From assembly GCA_902795785.1 (NCBI GenBank), contig CADBMK010000169.1, positions 1 through 36,638 of the forward strand: a stretch of 36,638 nucleotides of DNA, given 5' to 3'. This DNA comes from an uncultured Bacteroidia bacterium. Lineage in GTDB: Bacteria > Bacteroidota > Bacteroidia > Bacteroidales > UBA932. The first letter of the stretch is position 1; each line of letters begins with the position of its first letter. Both the position numbers and the translations under genes were made by a program. This document shows positions 8,408 to 16,326 of the stretch, piece after piece. The notes under the pieces were generated by a model. That model was not told the DNA's origin and did no database searches. It was given only the letters and a program-made list of their open reading frames with translations.

Positions 8408-9212
8408 CATATCACCTGAGGAAATCGACAAGCTTCCGCTCACTACCTTCGACAAAAAGATCTGTGTCATAGACAGCGAAGGTCCTGAGCTTACAAAGGC
8501 TGTCGCCTACCTCAAGAAACAGAAGTACATCGGTTTCGATACAGAAACAAAGCCGACGTTCTCCCCTGAACAGAAAAGGATGGGAGTGGCGCTTCTTCAG
8601 CTCTCCGGACCGGAGAAAGCCTATCTTTTCCGCATCAAGAAATGCGGAATGCATGCAAAACTGTGTACCATTCTTTCCGATGAGAATATCCTGAAAATCG
8701 GCGCAGCCGTTGCTGACGACGTCCGTGGACTGGAGAAGTATCACAACTTCACGGCCAAGTCCTTCATAGACCTTCAGAAAATAGGCTGGGAGTACGGCAT
8801 CCGTGACAAGAGTGTCAAGAAGATGGCCGCAATTATACTCGGCATTAAGATTTCCAAAAAGGAGCAGTTGTCCAACTGGGAAGCTGAAACCCTTAGCGAA
8901 AGCCAGCAGAAATACGCTGCCATGGATGCCTGGGTATGCCGTGAGATGTACGTTAAACTTCTTAAGAGCGAGAAGAATCCTCTTACAAAGGAACAGCAGA
9001 TGCCGCCTTCACAGCTGAAGCAAATGCTTGAAAAGCAGGCTGCCAAGGCAAAGAAAGCCGAGGAGGAGAAGAAGAAGCAGGAAAAGCAGAAAAAGAAAAA
9101 GGCTCTTAAAAGAAAACTATACAGAAAGCGTCGTGCCGAGAGAAAGAAGGCACAGAAAAACGCAGAATTAAATAGCAATGGTCAAAGTCATACTGAAGAA
9201 AGGAAGGGATGA
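8394..9212 (+). CDS. DEDDy 3'-5' exonuclease with basic C-terminal tail
   Basis: A 272-residue RNase D/WRN-type nuclease that removes nucleotides from 3' ends of RNA or DNA. The three exo motifs are present: ExoI GFDTET (Asp, Glu), ExoII ADDVRGL (Asp) and ExoIII YAAMDAW (Tyr-x3-Asp, hence DEDDy). The domain covers roughly residues 25-185. Unlike RNase D there is no HRDC domain. Instead, residues about 215-258 are an almost uninterrupted Lys/Arg/Glu/Ala helix with strong positive charge, probably a nucleic-acid or ribosome-binding tail. The start lies inside the preceding lipoprotein gene (14 bp overlap) and the end overlaps the rRNA methyltransferase gene by 35 bp, implying coupled translation and a possible shared role in RNA metabolism. 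Confidence 0.9.
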   Translation: MYKISISPEEIDKLPLTTFDKKICVIDSEGPELTKAVAYLKKQKYIGFDTETKPTFSPEQKRMGVALLQLSGPEKAYLFRIKKCGMHAKLCTILSDENILKIGAAVADDVRGLEKYHNFTAKSFIDLQKIGWEYGIRDKSVKKMAAIILGIKISKKEQLSNWEAETLSESQQKYAAMDAWVCREMYVKLLKSEKNPLTKEQQMPPSQLKQMLEKQAAKAKKAEEEKKKQEKQKKKKALKRKLYRKRRAERKKAQKNAELNSNGQSHTEERKG

Positions 9213-10377
9213 GTCTCTGAAGAGATTCCACCCTTGGGTCTTCTCCGGCGCAATTGCGCAGATTACCGGCAATCCGGCCGAAGGAGACATCGTTAGCGTT
9301 TATTCGGCAGAGGGCAATTTCCTCGCCGCAGGCCATTACCAGATCGGTTCGATTGCGGTAAGGGTGCTCAGTTTTGATTCCGACGTCCTTGCGCCGGATT
9401 TCTGGGAAATCATGTTGAACCGTGCCCTGCAGGTCAGGATTGCCGCAGGTCTCGCACAGAACGGGGAAACAGTCACAAACTGTTACCGTCTCGTCCACGG
9501 TGAAGGCGACAATCTCCCAGGACTTATCATAGATTATTACGCCGGAGTCTGCGTAATGCAGGCACACTCCGTGGGTATGTTCCGCGCCAAGAAGCAGATC
9601 TGCGAGGCCCTCAAGAAGGTTTACGGAGATTCTCTCAAAGCCGTATATGACAAGAGTTCAGGCACAGCCCCGTTCAAGGCCGGCCTTGACCTCGTTGACG
9701 GATATCTCTACAAGGCTGAAGGATTTGACGACAGCGAGCAGGTAGTCCTTGAAAACGGCAATAAATTTCTCGTAAACTGGACGGAAGGTCAGAAGACAGG
9801 CTTCTTCCTGGATCAAAGGGAAAACCGCAATCTTGTGGCCCGCTACGCAAAGGGACGCAACGTCCTGAATCTCTTCTGCTACACCGGAGGCTTCTCCATC
9901 TACGCCCTCAATGCAGGAGCAAAGCACGTTGATTCCGTGGACAGTTCCAGAAAGGCCATGGACATGGTTGACAGGAACGTCGCTCTCAACGGATTCGATT
10001 CCACCAGGCACACCAGCTACTGTGACGATGCCATAGAGTTCGTCAAAAAGGCCCCGGCCGACAAATACGACCTTATGATCGTTGACCCGCCAGCATTCGC
10101 AAAACACCGCGGTGCCCTTAACAACGCCCTTCGCGCTTACCAGCGTCTTAACGCCGCAGCCATATCAAGAGTGGCGCCAGGAGGCTTCGTATTCACCTTC
10201 AGCTGCTCCCAGGTAGTTGACAAAGAGGCCTTTGCCCTTGCAGTCTTCTCAGCGGCAGCCCAGGCCGGCAGAAGCGTCCGCATCCTCGACAGGCTCAACC
10301 AGCCTGCCGACCACTCCGTAAACATCTACCACCCGGAAGGTGAATACCTCAAAGGATTGTTGCTTTACGTTGAATAA
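9178..10377 (+). CDS. rlmI: Class I rRNA large-subunit methyltransferase, RlmI type (m5C)
   Basis: A 399-residue SAM-dependent methyltransferase predicted to make 5-methylcytosine in 23S rRNA (position 1962 in E. coli). An N-terminal PUA domain (residues 1-80, KKGRDESLKRFHPWVFSG) is followed by a Rossmann methyltransferase domain with the SAM motif LNLFCYTGGFSIYAL, the catalytic loop VDPPAFAKH and the Cys of TFSCSQ that acts as nucleophile in m5C enzymes. Length matches RlmI (396). It is the last gene of the glnN unit and starts within the exonuclease gene. Site specificity is inferred from the family only. Confidence 0.9.
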   Translation: MVKVILKKGRDESLKRFHPWVFSGAIAQITGNPAEGDIVSVYSAEGNFLAAGHYQIGSIAVRVLSFDSDVLAPDFWEIMLNRALQVRIAAGLAQNGETVTNCYRLVHGEGDNLPGLIIDYYAGVCVMQAHSVGMFRAKKQICEALKKVYGDSLKAVYDKSSGTAPFKAGLDLVDGYLYKAEGFDDSEQVVLENGNKFLVNWTEGQKTGFFLDQRENRNLVARYAKGRNVLNLFCYTGGFSIYALNAGAKHVDSVDSSRKAMDMVDRNVALNGFDSTRHTSYCDDAIEFVKKAPADKYDLMIVDPPAFAKHRGALNNALRAYQRLNAAAISRVAPGGFVFTFSCSQVVDKEAFALAVFSAAAQAGRSVRILDRLNQPADHSVNIYHPEGEYLKGLLLYVE

Positions 10378-10392
10378 AGTGGCCTCCAGTTA

Positions 10393-10423
10393 TTGCAAAA
10401 AGCAAATTTTAGTACTATATTTG
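10393..10423 (+). promoter_or_regulatory. Promoter of tRNA-Cys
   Basis: TTG at 10393-10395 and TATATTTG at 10416-10423, 20 bp apart. The transcript would start near 10427, leaving a leader of about 11 nt for RNase P to remove. Confidence 0.7.
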
Positions 10424-10437
10424 CATTCCAATCAAAT

Positions 10438-10508
10438 GGTGCTTTGGCCGAGAGGTTAGGCACAGGTCTGCAAAACCTGCCAGAGCGGTTCGATTCCGCT
10501 AGGCACCT
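10438..10508 (+). tRNA. tRNA-Cys (anticodon GCA)
   Basis: A full cloverleaf can be drawn. The acceptor arm GGTGCTT pairs with AGGCACC; the D arm is GCC/GGC; the anticodon stem CAGGT/ACCTG carries the loop CTGCAAA (anticodon GCA); the T arm AGCGG/CCGCT has loop TTCGATT. The discriminator base is T, as required for Cys identity. CCA is not encoded. Confidence 0.95.
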
Positions 10509-10511
10509 CAC

Positions 10512-10540
10512 TCCCCCTGATTCTTCAGGGGGATTTTTTT
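10512..10540 (+). terminator. Intrinsic terminator after tRNA-Cys
   Basis: A perfect 9-bp stem (TCCCCCTGA with TCAGGGGGA), loop TTCT, then seven T. It is a strong terminator three bases downstream of the tRNA. Confidence 0.95.
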
Positions 10541-10611
10541 ATTTCTATCAAACCATCATTTTCAATTAGATAGCTGAAATCAACCCGAGAAGCAAAATCA
10601 ATCAGGCAGAC
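10541..10611. other. Spacer between two facing terminators
   Basis: About 70 bp between the tRNA-Cys terminator and the gapA terminator. No gene, promoter or repeat is recognisable. Confidence 0.6.
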
Positions 10612-10644
10612 AAAAAAAGAAGCCGCTCCGGAAGGAACGGCTTC
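10612..10644 (-). terminator. Intrinsic terminator of gapA
   Basis: Read on the minus strand: GAAGCCGTTCC, loop TTCC, GGAGCGGCTTC (11-bp stem including one G-T pair), then seven T. It lies 24 bp after the gapA stop. Confidence 0.93.
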
Positions 10645-10668
10645 ATATTGTTAAGGAATTTATTCAAA

Positions 10669-11685
10669 TTACTTTGAGATGACGCGAGCCATTTCACAAA
10701 CCTTGTTTGAATAACCCCACTCGTTGTCATACCAAGAGCAAACCTTAACGAAAGTAGGATCGAGCTGGATACCTGCCTTTGCGTCGAAGATTGAAGTATG
10801 AGCGTCGTTGCGGAAGTCTGTAGAAACGACAGCATCCTCAGTGTATCCGAGAACACCCTTAAGCTCGCCCTCAGAAGCCTCCTTCATAGCTGCGCAGATT
10901 GCTGCGTAAGCAGCGTCCTTGTCTGCAGCTGGAGCCTTTGCAAGCTCGCAAGTAAGGTCAACGAAGCTGACGTCAGATGTAGGAACACGGAGAGACATAC
11001 CTGTGAGCTTACCGTTGAGCTCAGGGAGGACCTTACCTACTGCCTTAGCAGCACCTGTAGATGAAGGGATGATGTTCTCGAGGATTCCACGGCCACCGCG
11101 CCAATCCTTCTTTGAAGGACCGTCAACAGTCTTCTGAGTTGCAGTTGCAGCGTGTACAGTTGTCATGAGACCACGTACGATACCGAACTTGTCATTGAGG
11201 ACCTTAGAGATAGGTGCGAGACAGTTTGTTGTACAAGATGCGTTAGAGATGATCTTCTGACCAGCGTAAGTCTTGTCGTTAACACCATATACGAACATAG
11301 GAGTAGCGTCCTTTGAAGGAGCTGACATGATGACCTTCTTTGCACCAGCCTTAAGATGTGCTGAAGCGAGTTCCTCTGTAAGGAAGAAACCTGTTGACTC
11401 AACGACAACGTCTACGTCAAGAGCGCCCCAAGTGATCTGAGAAGGATCCTTCTCAGCGAAGACCTGGATCTTGTTACCGTCAACGATAAGGTAGTTACCG
11501 TCAACCTTAACGTCATGGTTGAAATGACCGTGAACTGAATCGTACTTGAGCATGTATGCAAGATAATCTGCATCGAGGAGGTCGTTGATACCTACGACCT
11601 GGATGTCAGCTGAGAAGTTCTCAACTGCTGCACGGAATACAATAAGTCCGATACGGCCAAATCCGTTAATACCAAGTTTTACCAG
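10669..11685 (-). CDS. gapA: Glyceraldehyde-3-phosphate dehydrogenase, type I, apparent CTG start
   Basis: NAD-dependent oxidation and phosphorylation of glyceraldehyde-3-phosphate in glycolysis. The NAD-binding motif INGFGRIG, Asp of GINDLL (NAD preference) and catalytic Cys in SNASCTTNCLAP are present. The first in-frame ATG (11553) would remove the nucleotide-binding loop, yet the frame continues intact upstream through VKLGINGFGRIG. The codon where the initiator Met of MVKLGINGFG proteins falls is CTG (11685-11683). No ATG, GTG or TTG exists in this frame between the upstream stop and 11553. With CTG the protein has 338 residues, the normal family length. ATT or ATA initiation slightly upstream is the alternative, and a base error the trivial one. 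The gene is monocistronic and ends in a strong terminator. Confidence 0.93.
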   Translation of the reverse strand: MVKLGINGFGRIGLIVFRAAVENFSADIQVVGINDLLDADYLAYMLKYDSVHGHFNHDVKVDGNYLIVDGNKIQVFAEKDPSQITWGALDVDVVVESTGFFLTEELASAHLKAGAKKVIMSAPSKDATPMFVYGVNDKTYAGQKIISNASCTTNCLAPISKVLNDKFGIVRGLMTTVHAATATQKTVDGPSKKDWRGGRGILENIIPSSTGAAKAVGKVLPELNGKLTGMSLRVPTSDVSFVDLTCELAKAPAADKDAAYAAICAAMKEASEGELKGVLGYTEDAVVSTDFRNDAHTSIFDAKAGIQLDPTFVKVCSWYDNEWGYSNKVCEMARVISK

Positions 11686-11748
11686 TTTTTGAAATATTAA
11701 ATTGAGTTAAACGTAATTCTACTAACCAGCTCCTTTTCCAGAGCGCTG

Positions 11749-11756
11749 CAAAACTA
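11749..11756 (-). promoter_or_regulatory. -7 element for gapA
   Basis: On the minus strand TAGTTTTG. The expected start near 11745 gives a leader of about 60 nt before the CTG codon. The -33 element is poor (T-rich only). Confidence 0.6.
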
Positions 11757-11779
11757 ATAAAAAAATTTAAGAAATTGAA

Positions 11780-11787
11780 TATCTTTG
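11780..11787 (+). promoter_or_regulatory. -7 element for surE-lpxB
   Basis: TATCTTTG, 23 bp from and facing away from the gapA box. The predicted start near 11791 excludes the in-frame TTG at 11775 and supports ATG 11808. Confidence 0.65.
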
Positions 11788-11807
11788 CAAGGAAAATCAA
11801 AGCATCA

Positions 11808-12647
11808 ATGGAAATCCTTATAACAAACGACGACGGAATCCAGTCAGACGGCATCAAGGCCCTTGTAGAAGCCATGCGTCCGTATGGAAACCTTACCATA
11901 GTCGCCCCTAAATATCATCAGTCCGGCATGTCAATGGCTGTTTCAATGGGATTCAAGCCAATAGCCGTAAAAGAAATCAAAAGAACCGAGAACCAGAGGT
12001 GGATCTACGTAGACGGCACCCCGTCAAGTTGTATCAAGTACGGTCTTGATATGGTAATGAAGGACAGGAAACCTGACGTAGTGATAAGCGGAATCAATCA
12101 CGGAGCCAATGCGGCCACCGCAGTCCTCTATTCCGGGACCCTGGGAGCCACAAAGGAAGCCGCCATCGCCGGCATCCCGGCAATCGGTGTATCCCTTGAC
12201 CATATGTCGTTCAATGCTGACTTCTCCACCGTGGTGAAGATGTTCCCTGCCATATTCGACAAGATAATGGCCAACCTGGGACAGAAGAAAGGAGTCTATT
12301 ACAACATCAACTTCCCTTATCTCAAGGAAAACGAGATAAAGGGCATACGTGTGGCGCACCAGGGAAGCATCCGCTGGGACAACGAATTTGTGGATTTCGA
12401 TCCGGGCATCTATGACAAACTGGGAGTTACCCCTCAGCAGCTCGGAATCACCAGCCTGCCTGAACTCGAGGAAGGAGAAACGCGCTATATGATGGCCGGT
12501 GAGCTCAAGAACAACGATAATGACCACACGTCCGACAACATTCTTCTCGAAAATGGCTATATTACGATTGTTGTACACAATACGGACACGACAGACTACG
12601 GGGAAATCGAAAGACTGAAATCCCTTGAATTTGACCGCGAATTCTAA
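11808..12647 (+). CDS. surE: 5'/3'-nucleotidase SurE
   Basis: Metal-dependent cytoplasmic phosphatase acting on nucleoside 5'- and 3'-monophosphates and short polyphosphate. The N-terminus MEILITNDDG carries the metal-binding Asp pair right at the start, which fixes the start at 11808. SGMSMA supplies the metal-binding Ser and SGINHGAN the Asn. At 279 residues it is slightly longer than the E. coli protein (253), the extra residues lying in the C-terminal half. Three bases separate it from lpxB, a pairing often seen in Bacteroidetes. Confidence 0.95.
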   Translation: MEILITNDDGIQSDGIKALVEAMRPYGNLTIVAPKYHQSGMSMAVSMGFKPIAVKEIKRTENQRWIYVDGTPSSCIKYGLDMVMKDRKPDVVISGINHGANAATAVLYSGTLGATKEAAIAGIPAIGVSLDHMSFNADFSTVVKMFPAIFDKIMANLGQKKGVYYNINFPYLKENEIKGIRVAHQGSIRWDNEFVDFDPGIYDKLGVTPQQLGITSLPELEEGETRYMMAGELKNNDNDHTSDNILLENGYITIVVHNTDTTDYGEIERLKSLEFDREF

Positions 12648-12650
12648 TAT

Positions 12651-13784
12651 ATGAAGTATTACATCATTGCCGGAGAAGCCTCAGGAGACCTCCACGGATC
12701 CAACCTTATGAAGGGCCTGTATAAAAAAGACCCTTCAGCGGATATCAGGTTCTGGGGCGGAAGCCTGATGAACGGAGTTTACAGGGAAAACCAGAGCGGC
12801 GAGGGCCTGGTCCGCGATTACAAGGACGGAGCTGTAATGGGATTCACCGAAGTTCTGGCCAAGGCGCGTCAGCTTCTGGGCAACGTCAACATGTGCAAGG
12901 AGGACATACTCAGATGGTCTCCTGACGTCGTAATCCTCATTGACTACCCCGGCTTCAACTTCAAAATAGCGGAATTTGCCCACAACAAGGGCTTCAAGGT
13001 CTTCTATTACATTGCGCCCAAGGTCTGGGCTTCACGCGAGAGCAGAATCGAAAAGATCCGCAAGTTCGTGGACAAGTTATTCATAGTATTTCCTTTCGAG
13101 ATTCCATATTTTGAGAAGAAAGGCATTGATTTCATATACAAGGGCAATCCTCTCATTGACGCCATAGACGACACCGAAGATACGGAAGGTCTGCCTCAGG
13201 AGCCGTACATCGCCCTGCTGGCCGGATCCAGGAAGCCGGAAATCGGCACGATGATGCCTGTGTTCGTGGAATTCGCAGACAGGCTGCGCGCCACCCCGGG
13301 ATACGGCAATATGAAGTTCGTGCTTGCCGGAGCGCCGTCAAGAAGCATCGAGGACTACAGTTCCTACATAGGCAATAGAAAAGACTATATAAAGGTCATT
13401 TTCGGGAAGACCCACTCCATCCTGAAACACTCCCAGGCCGCGGTCATCAATTCCGGAACGGCCTCGCTTGAAGCCGCACTCATAGGAACGCCTCAAGTGG
13501 TGGGATACGCAGGAAGCGAAATGACCTTCATGATTGCAAAGCAGATCATAAAGGTCACTTATATATCATTGGGAAATCTGATTCTCGGAAAACACGCTTT
13601 CCGTGAACTTCTCCAGTATTATTTCACACCTGAGAACGTCCTGACTGAAATCAGGCGCATCCTTGAGGACAAGGAATACCGCGACGGAATGATTGCCGAC
13701 TACGCCGAGATCAAAGCAAGGCTTGGAGGTTCCGGGGCATCCGAGGCTGTGGCCGGGGCGATGATCGAAGAACTCTCCAGGTAA
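12651..13784 (+). CDS. lpxB: Lipid-A-disaccharide synthase
   Basis: A GT19 glycosyltransferase that joins UDP-2,3-diacylglucosamine and lipid X to lipid A disaccharide at the cytoplasmic face of the inner membrane. The 377-residue length matches the family (E. coli 382). Characteristic segments are IIAGEASGDLHGSNLM at the N-terminus, PDVVILIDYPGFN, FVFPFEIPYF-like central segment (nt 13080-13110), YKGNPL, LLAGSRKPEI and NSGTASLEAAL in the nucleotide-sugar site. Cotranscribed with surE. The stop lies 3 bp from the convergent yggS stop. Its presence shows a lipid-A-containing outer membrane. Confidence 0.96.
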   Translation: MKYYIIAGEASGDLHGSNLMKGLYKKDPSADIRFWGGSLMNGVYRENQSGEGLVRDYKDGAVMGFTEVLAKARQLLGNVNMCKEDILRWSPDVVILIDYPGFNFKIAEFAHNKGFKVFYYIAPKVWASRESRIEKIRKFVDKLFIVFPFEIPYFEKKGIDFIYKGNPLIDAIDDTEDTEGLPQEPYIALLAGSRKPEIGTMMPVFVEFADRLRATPGYGNMKFVLAGAPSRSIEDYSSYIGNRKDYIKVIFGKTHSILKHSQAAVINSGTASLEAALIGTPQVVGYAGSEMTFMIAKQIIKVTYISLGNLILGKHAFRELLQYYFTPENVLTEIRRILEDKEYRDGMIADYAEIKARLGGSGASEAVAGAMIEELSR

Positions 13785-13787
13785 ACC

Positions 13788-14456
13788 TTAATATACCCTC
13801 GGTCCAAAAATCTTGGAGCCGACGCGGATAAAGGTTGCACCGTAATTCAGGGCAATCTTGTAATCCTCTGACATACCGATTGACAGTTCCTTGAAATCCT
13901 TGTTTTCAGGGAACGTATCTTTTATATAGTCAAAGTGATTCTTGATCCTCTGGAAGTCAGCGGCAACGGCCTCTTCGTCATCCGTATGCGATGCCATACC
14001 CATAAGGCCGCAGATTCGCACTCCCCTGTACTTGTCGGCATTGAACATCACGTCCAGGATTTCCTCTTCGTAAAAACCCTGCTTGGTTTCCTCAGCGCCG
14101 ATGTGCATCTCAAGAAGGACGTCCATTACCTTGCCGTTCTTAAGGCACCACTTGTTCACCTCGTCGAGAAGATGAACAGTATCAATGGACTGGACCATTG
14201 AAACATAAGGAAGGACCATCTTAAGTTTGTTGGTCTGAAGGTGACCAAGGAAATGGAAGCTGACGTCCTTGAGGAGTTCCTCCGGAAGTTCCTTCATCTT
14301 CTTCTCAAGTTCCTGCGGGCGGTTTTCACCAAAGAGTTTCTGACCAGCCTGCCAGGCCTCGATTATGGCTTCACATGGATGGAATTTGGAAACTGCCACC
14401 AGTCTTGTTCCTGATGGCAGTTCACTTGTTATTTCTTTTATAATTTCACCTATCAT
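13788..14456 (-). CDS. yggS: YggS-family pyridoxal phosphate homeostasis protein
   Basis: A 222-residue fold-type III PLP-binding protein (PLPBP/YggS) involved in vitamin B6 and amino-acid homeostasis, with no known catalytic activity. The PLP Lys is in LVAVSKFHP; GLMGMASH and SIGMSEDYKIALNYGATFIRVG are the other signature segments. The start follows the yidC stop after 9 bp, making it the last gene of the DUF349-yidC-yggS unit. Confidence 0.93.
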   Translation of the reverse strand: MIGEIIKEITSELPSGTRLVAVSKFHPCEAIIEAWQAGQKLFGENRPQELEKKMKELPEELLKDVSFHFLGHLQTNKLKMVLPYVSMVQSIDTVHLLDEVNKWCLKNGKVMDVLLEMHIGAEETKQGFYEEEILDVMFNADKYRGVRICGLMGMASHTDDEEAVAADFQRIKNHFDYIKDTFPENKDFKELSIGMSEDYKIALNYGATFIRVGSKIFGPRVY

Positions 14457-14465
14457 ATGGAAAAA

Positions 14466-16319
14466 TTATCGCTTCTGCTGTTTTCTCATCTGCTCCTGCA
14501 TTCTCTGAGCCTCCTCCAGACGAAGCTGCCACTTTGACTTAGGCGCCTTCTTTCCTTCGGTTGCCTTGAGCCTTGCGCGGATTGCATCGGCATCCACAAA
14601 GAACTTCTTGATGACGAAGGTCTCAATCATCGTGATGATGTTTGAAAGGAGGTAGTAGTAACTGAGACCTGCAGAGAGGTTGTTACAGATGAAGAACATC
14701 ATTATAGGCATCATCCAAAGAGTCATGAACCTCATACTCTGTGCATTAGGATCATTGCCGCTCATCTGGGTCGTTGTCATTCTTGAATAGAAGAACATTG
14801 ACACGGCCATAAGGAGGGCGAAGAGGCTCAGGTGGTCTCCAAGGAGAGGGATTCTGAAGCCGAAGTCAAGGATTGAATCGTATCCTGAAAGGTCGTCAGC
14901 CCAGAGGAAGCTCTGCTGACGGAGCTCGATGGATGCTGGGAAGAAACGGAACATCGCCCAGAGGATTGGGAACTGGATGAGCATAGGAAGACATCCTCCC
15001 ATAGGGTTAATGCCTGCTCTTCTGTAAAGGTCCATCTGAGCCTGCTGCTTCTTCATCGCATCGTTCTGGTCAGGATACTTCTCGTTGAGCTTGTCAATCT
15101 CAGGCTTGATGGCCTGCATCTTTGCAGATGAAGAGTATGACTTGTATGAAAGAGGAAGCACAACGGTCTTGATGAAGATGGTCATCAGGAGGATGATGAT
15201 ACCGAAATTCGAAATCCAGTTGTGGAGGAAGTCAAACAGAGGGATGATCACATACTTGGTGAACCAGCCTACGAGCCAGCCGCCGAGCGGGATGATCTTC
15301 TCGTACTTATTGTTATAAGCCTTGAGAGTCTTGTAATGGTTAGGTCCGAAATAGTAACGGATTGGGAACACCACCTTGTCCGAAGACTTGAAGTCAGCCC
15401 TCATCTGGGCGTTGCAGACCATAAGATTGTGTGATGGATCGTCTTCCTTCACGAATTCAACGCCAATCTCTCCGTTGACAAAGCCCATTTCAGGAGTTAC
15501 GATCATTGAGAAGAACTGCTGCTGGAAAGCGAACCACTCGCTCCTGCCGTCAATCTTCTTGGATGCTGATTTTCCACGGCCGATCTCAGCAGGCTTCTTC
15601 TCCCCCGGATAATAGACATCCGTCTTGGAATACCTCATCTCGTTCTGATAGCCCTTCTCCATTCTTGGGATTGTGACATTGTAATCGAAGTCGATGGTAG
15701 TCACGTTCTTAGGAATGACATTGTCCATCCCGACAAAAGAGAGGGCGCTGCCAAGGTCATAAGAACCGTCCTTGAGGGAATATGTCTGCTCGATATATCC
15801 GCCGCCGCTGAACGGAAGGCGGAATGTCGCTGATTTGTCAGTCTTCTCTACGATACCGAACACGAAATCAGCCGTATTGATATACTCTCCGGCATAGACA
15901 GAAGCTCCGAAACGTGCCTGACCAGGGTTGAACAGGTAGGTTGCGGTGCTGTCGTAGTTGCAATACTTTGTAAGTTTGACTGAATATGGCTGAGCGCCCT
16001 TTGTGCTGAGCGCAACCTCCATCACGTCGTTAGAGAGTACGATGTACTCAGCCGCTGCAAGACGGGATGACTCAAGAAGAGAATCCTGATAAACCCTCTG
16101 AGTGCCGGCAAGCGCCTCAGCAACCTCGGCAAGTGAAGTGTCCGCCTTTGCCATCGCGGCAAGTGACGCTTCTTTTCTGACATTCTCGATTGAGTCCTGG
16201 CGAGCCTGCTCAACCGCCATAGCCTCATTTACCTTGGCCTGCTGCTTGCTCTGATACCAGGTAAAGCCGAACAGGATTGCGGCAATGGCTATGAAACCAA
16301 ATACTGTATTCTTATCCAT
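14466..16319 (-). CDS. yidC: Membrane protein insertase YidC
   Basis: Inserts and folds inner-membrane proteins, alone or with Sec. The 617 residues comprise an N-terminal membrane anchor (about 4-20), a large periplasmic beta-domain (to about 340), a cluster of five membrane helices starting near WLVGWFTKYVIIPLF, and a basic C-terminal tail (KKAPKSKWQLR, end MRKQQKR) able to contact ribosomes. The hydrophilic-groove helix includes the KMQAIKPEIDKL cytoplasmic hairpin typical of YidC. Seven bases separate it from the upstream DUF349 gene. A Gram-negative-type YidC by its periplasmic domain. Confidence 0.96.
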   Translation of the reverse strand: MDKNTVFGFIAIAAILFGFTWYQSKQQAKVNEAMAVEQARQDSIENVRKEASLAAMAKADTSLAEVAEALAGTQRVYQDSLLESSRLAAAEYIVLSNDVMEVALSTKGAQPYSVKLTKYCNYDSTATYLFNPGQARFGASVYAGEYINTADFVFGIVEKTDKSATFRLPFSGGGYIEQTYSLKDGSYDLGSALSFVGMDNVIPKNVTTIDFDYNVTIPRMEKGYQNEMRYSKTDVYYPGEKKPAEIGRGKSASKKIDGRSEWFAFQQQFFSMIVTPEMGFVNGEIGVEFVKEDDPSHNLMVCNAQMRADFKSSDKVVFPIRYYFGPNHYKTLKAYNNKYEKIIPLGGWLVGWFTKYVIIPLFDFLHNWISNFGIIILLMTIFIKTVVLPLSYKSYSSSAKMQAIKPEIDKLNEKYPDQNDAMKKQQAQMDLYRRAGINPMGGCLPMLIQFPILWAMFRFFPASIELRQQSFLWADDLSGYDSILDFGFRIPLLGDHLSLFALLMAVSMFFYSRMTTTQMSGNDPNAQSMRFMTLWMMPIMMFFICNNLSAGLSYYYLLSNIITMIETFVIKKFFVDADAIRARLKATEGKKAPKSKWQLRLEEAQRMQEQMRKQQKR

Positions 16320-16326
16320 TTAATAA

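Noticed and set aside
8774..9178. Phe/Ser/Cys-rich open frame antisense to the exonuclease
   Set aside because: It is the reverse complement of the Lys-rich tail codons (AAG, AAA give CTT, TTT), which produces a false hydrophobic-looking protein.
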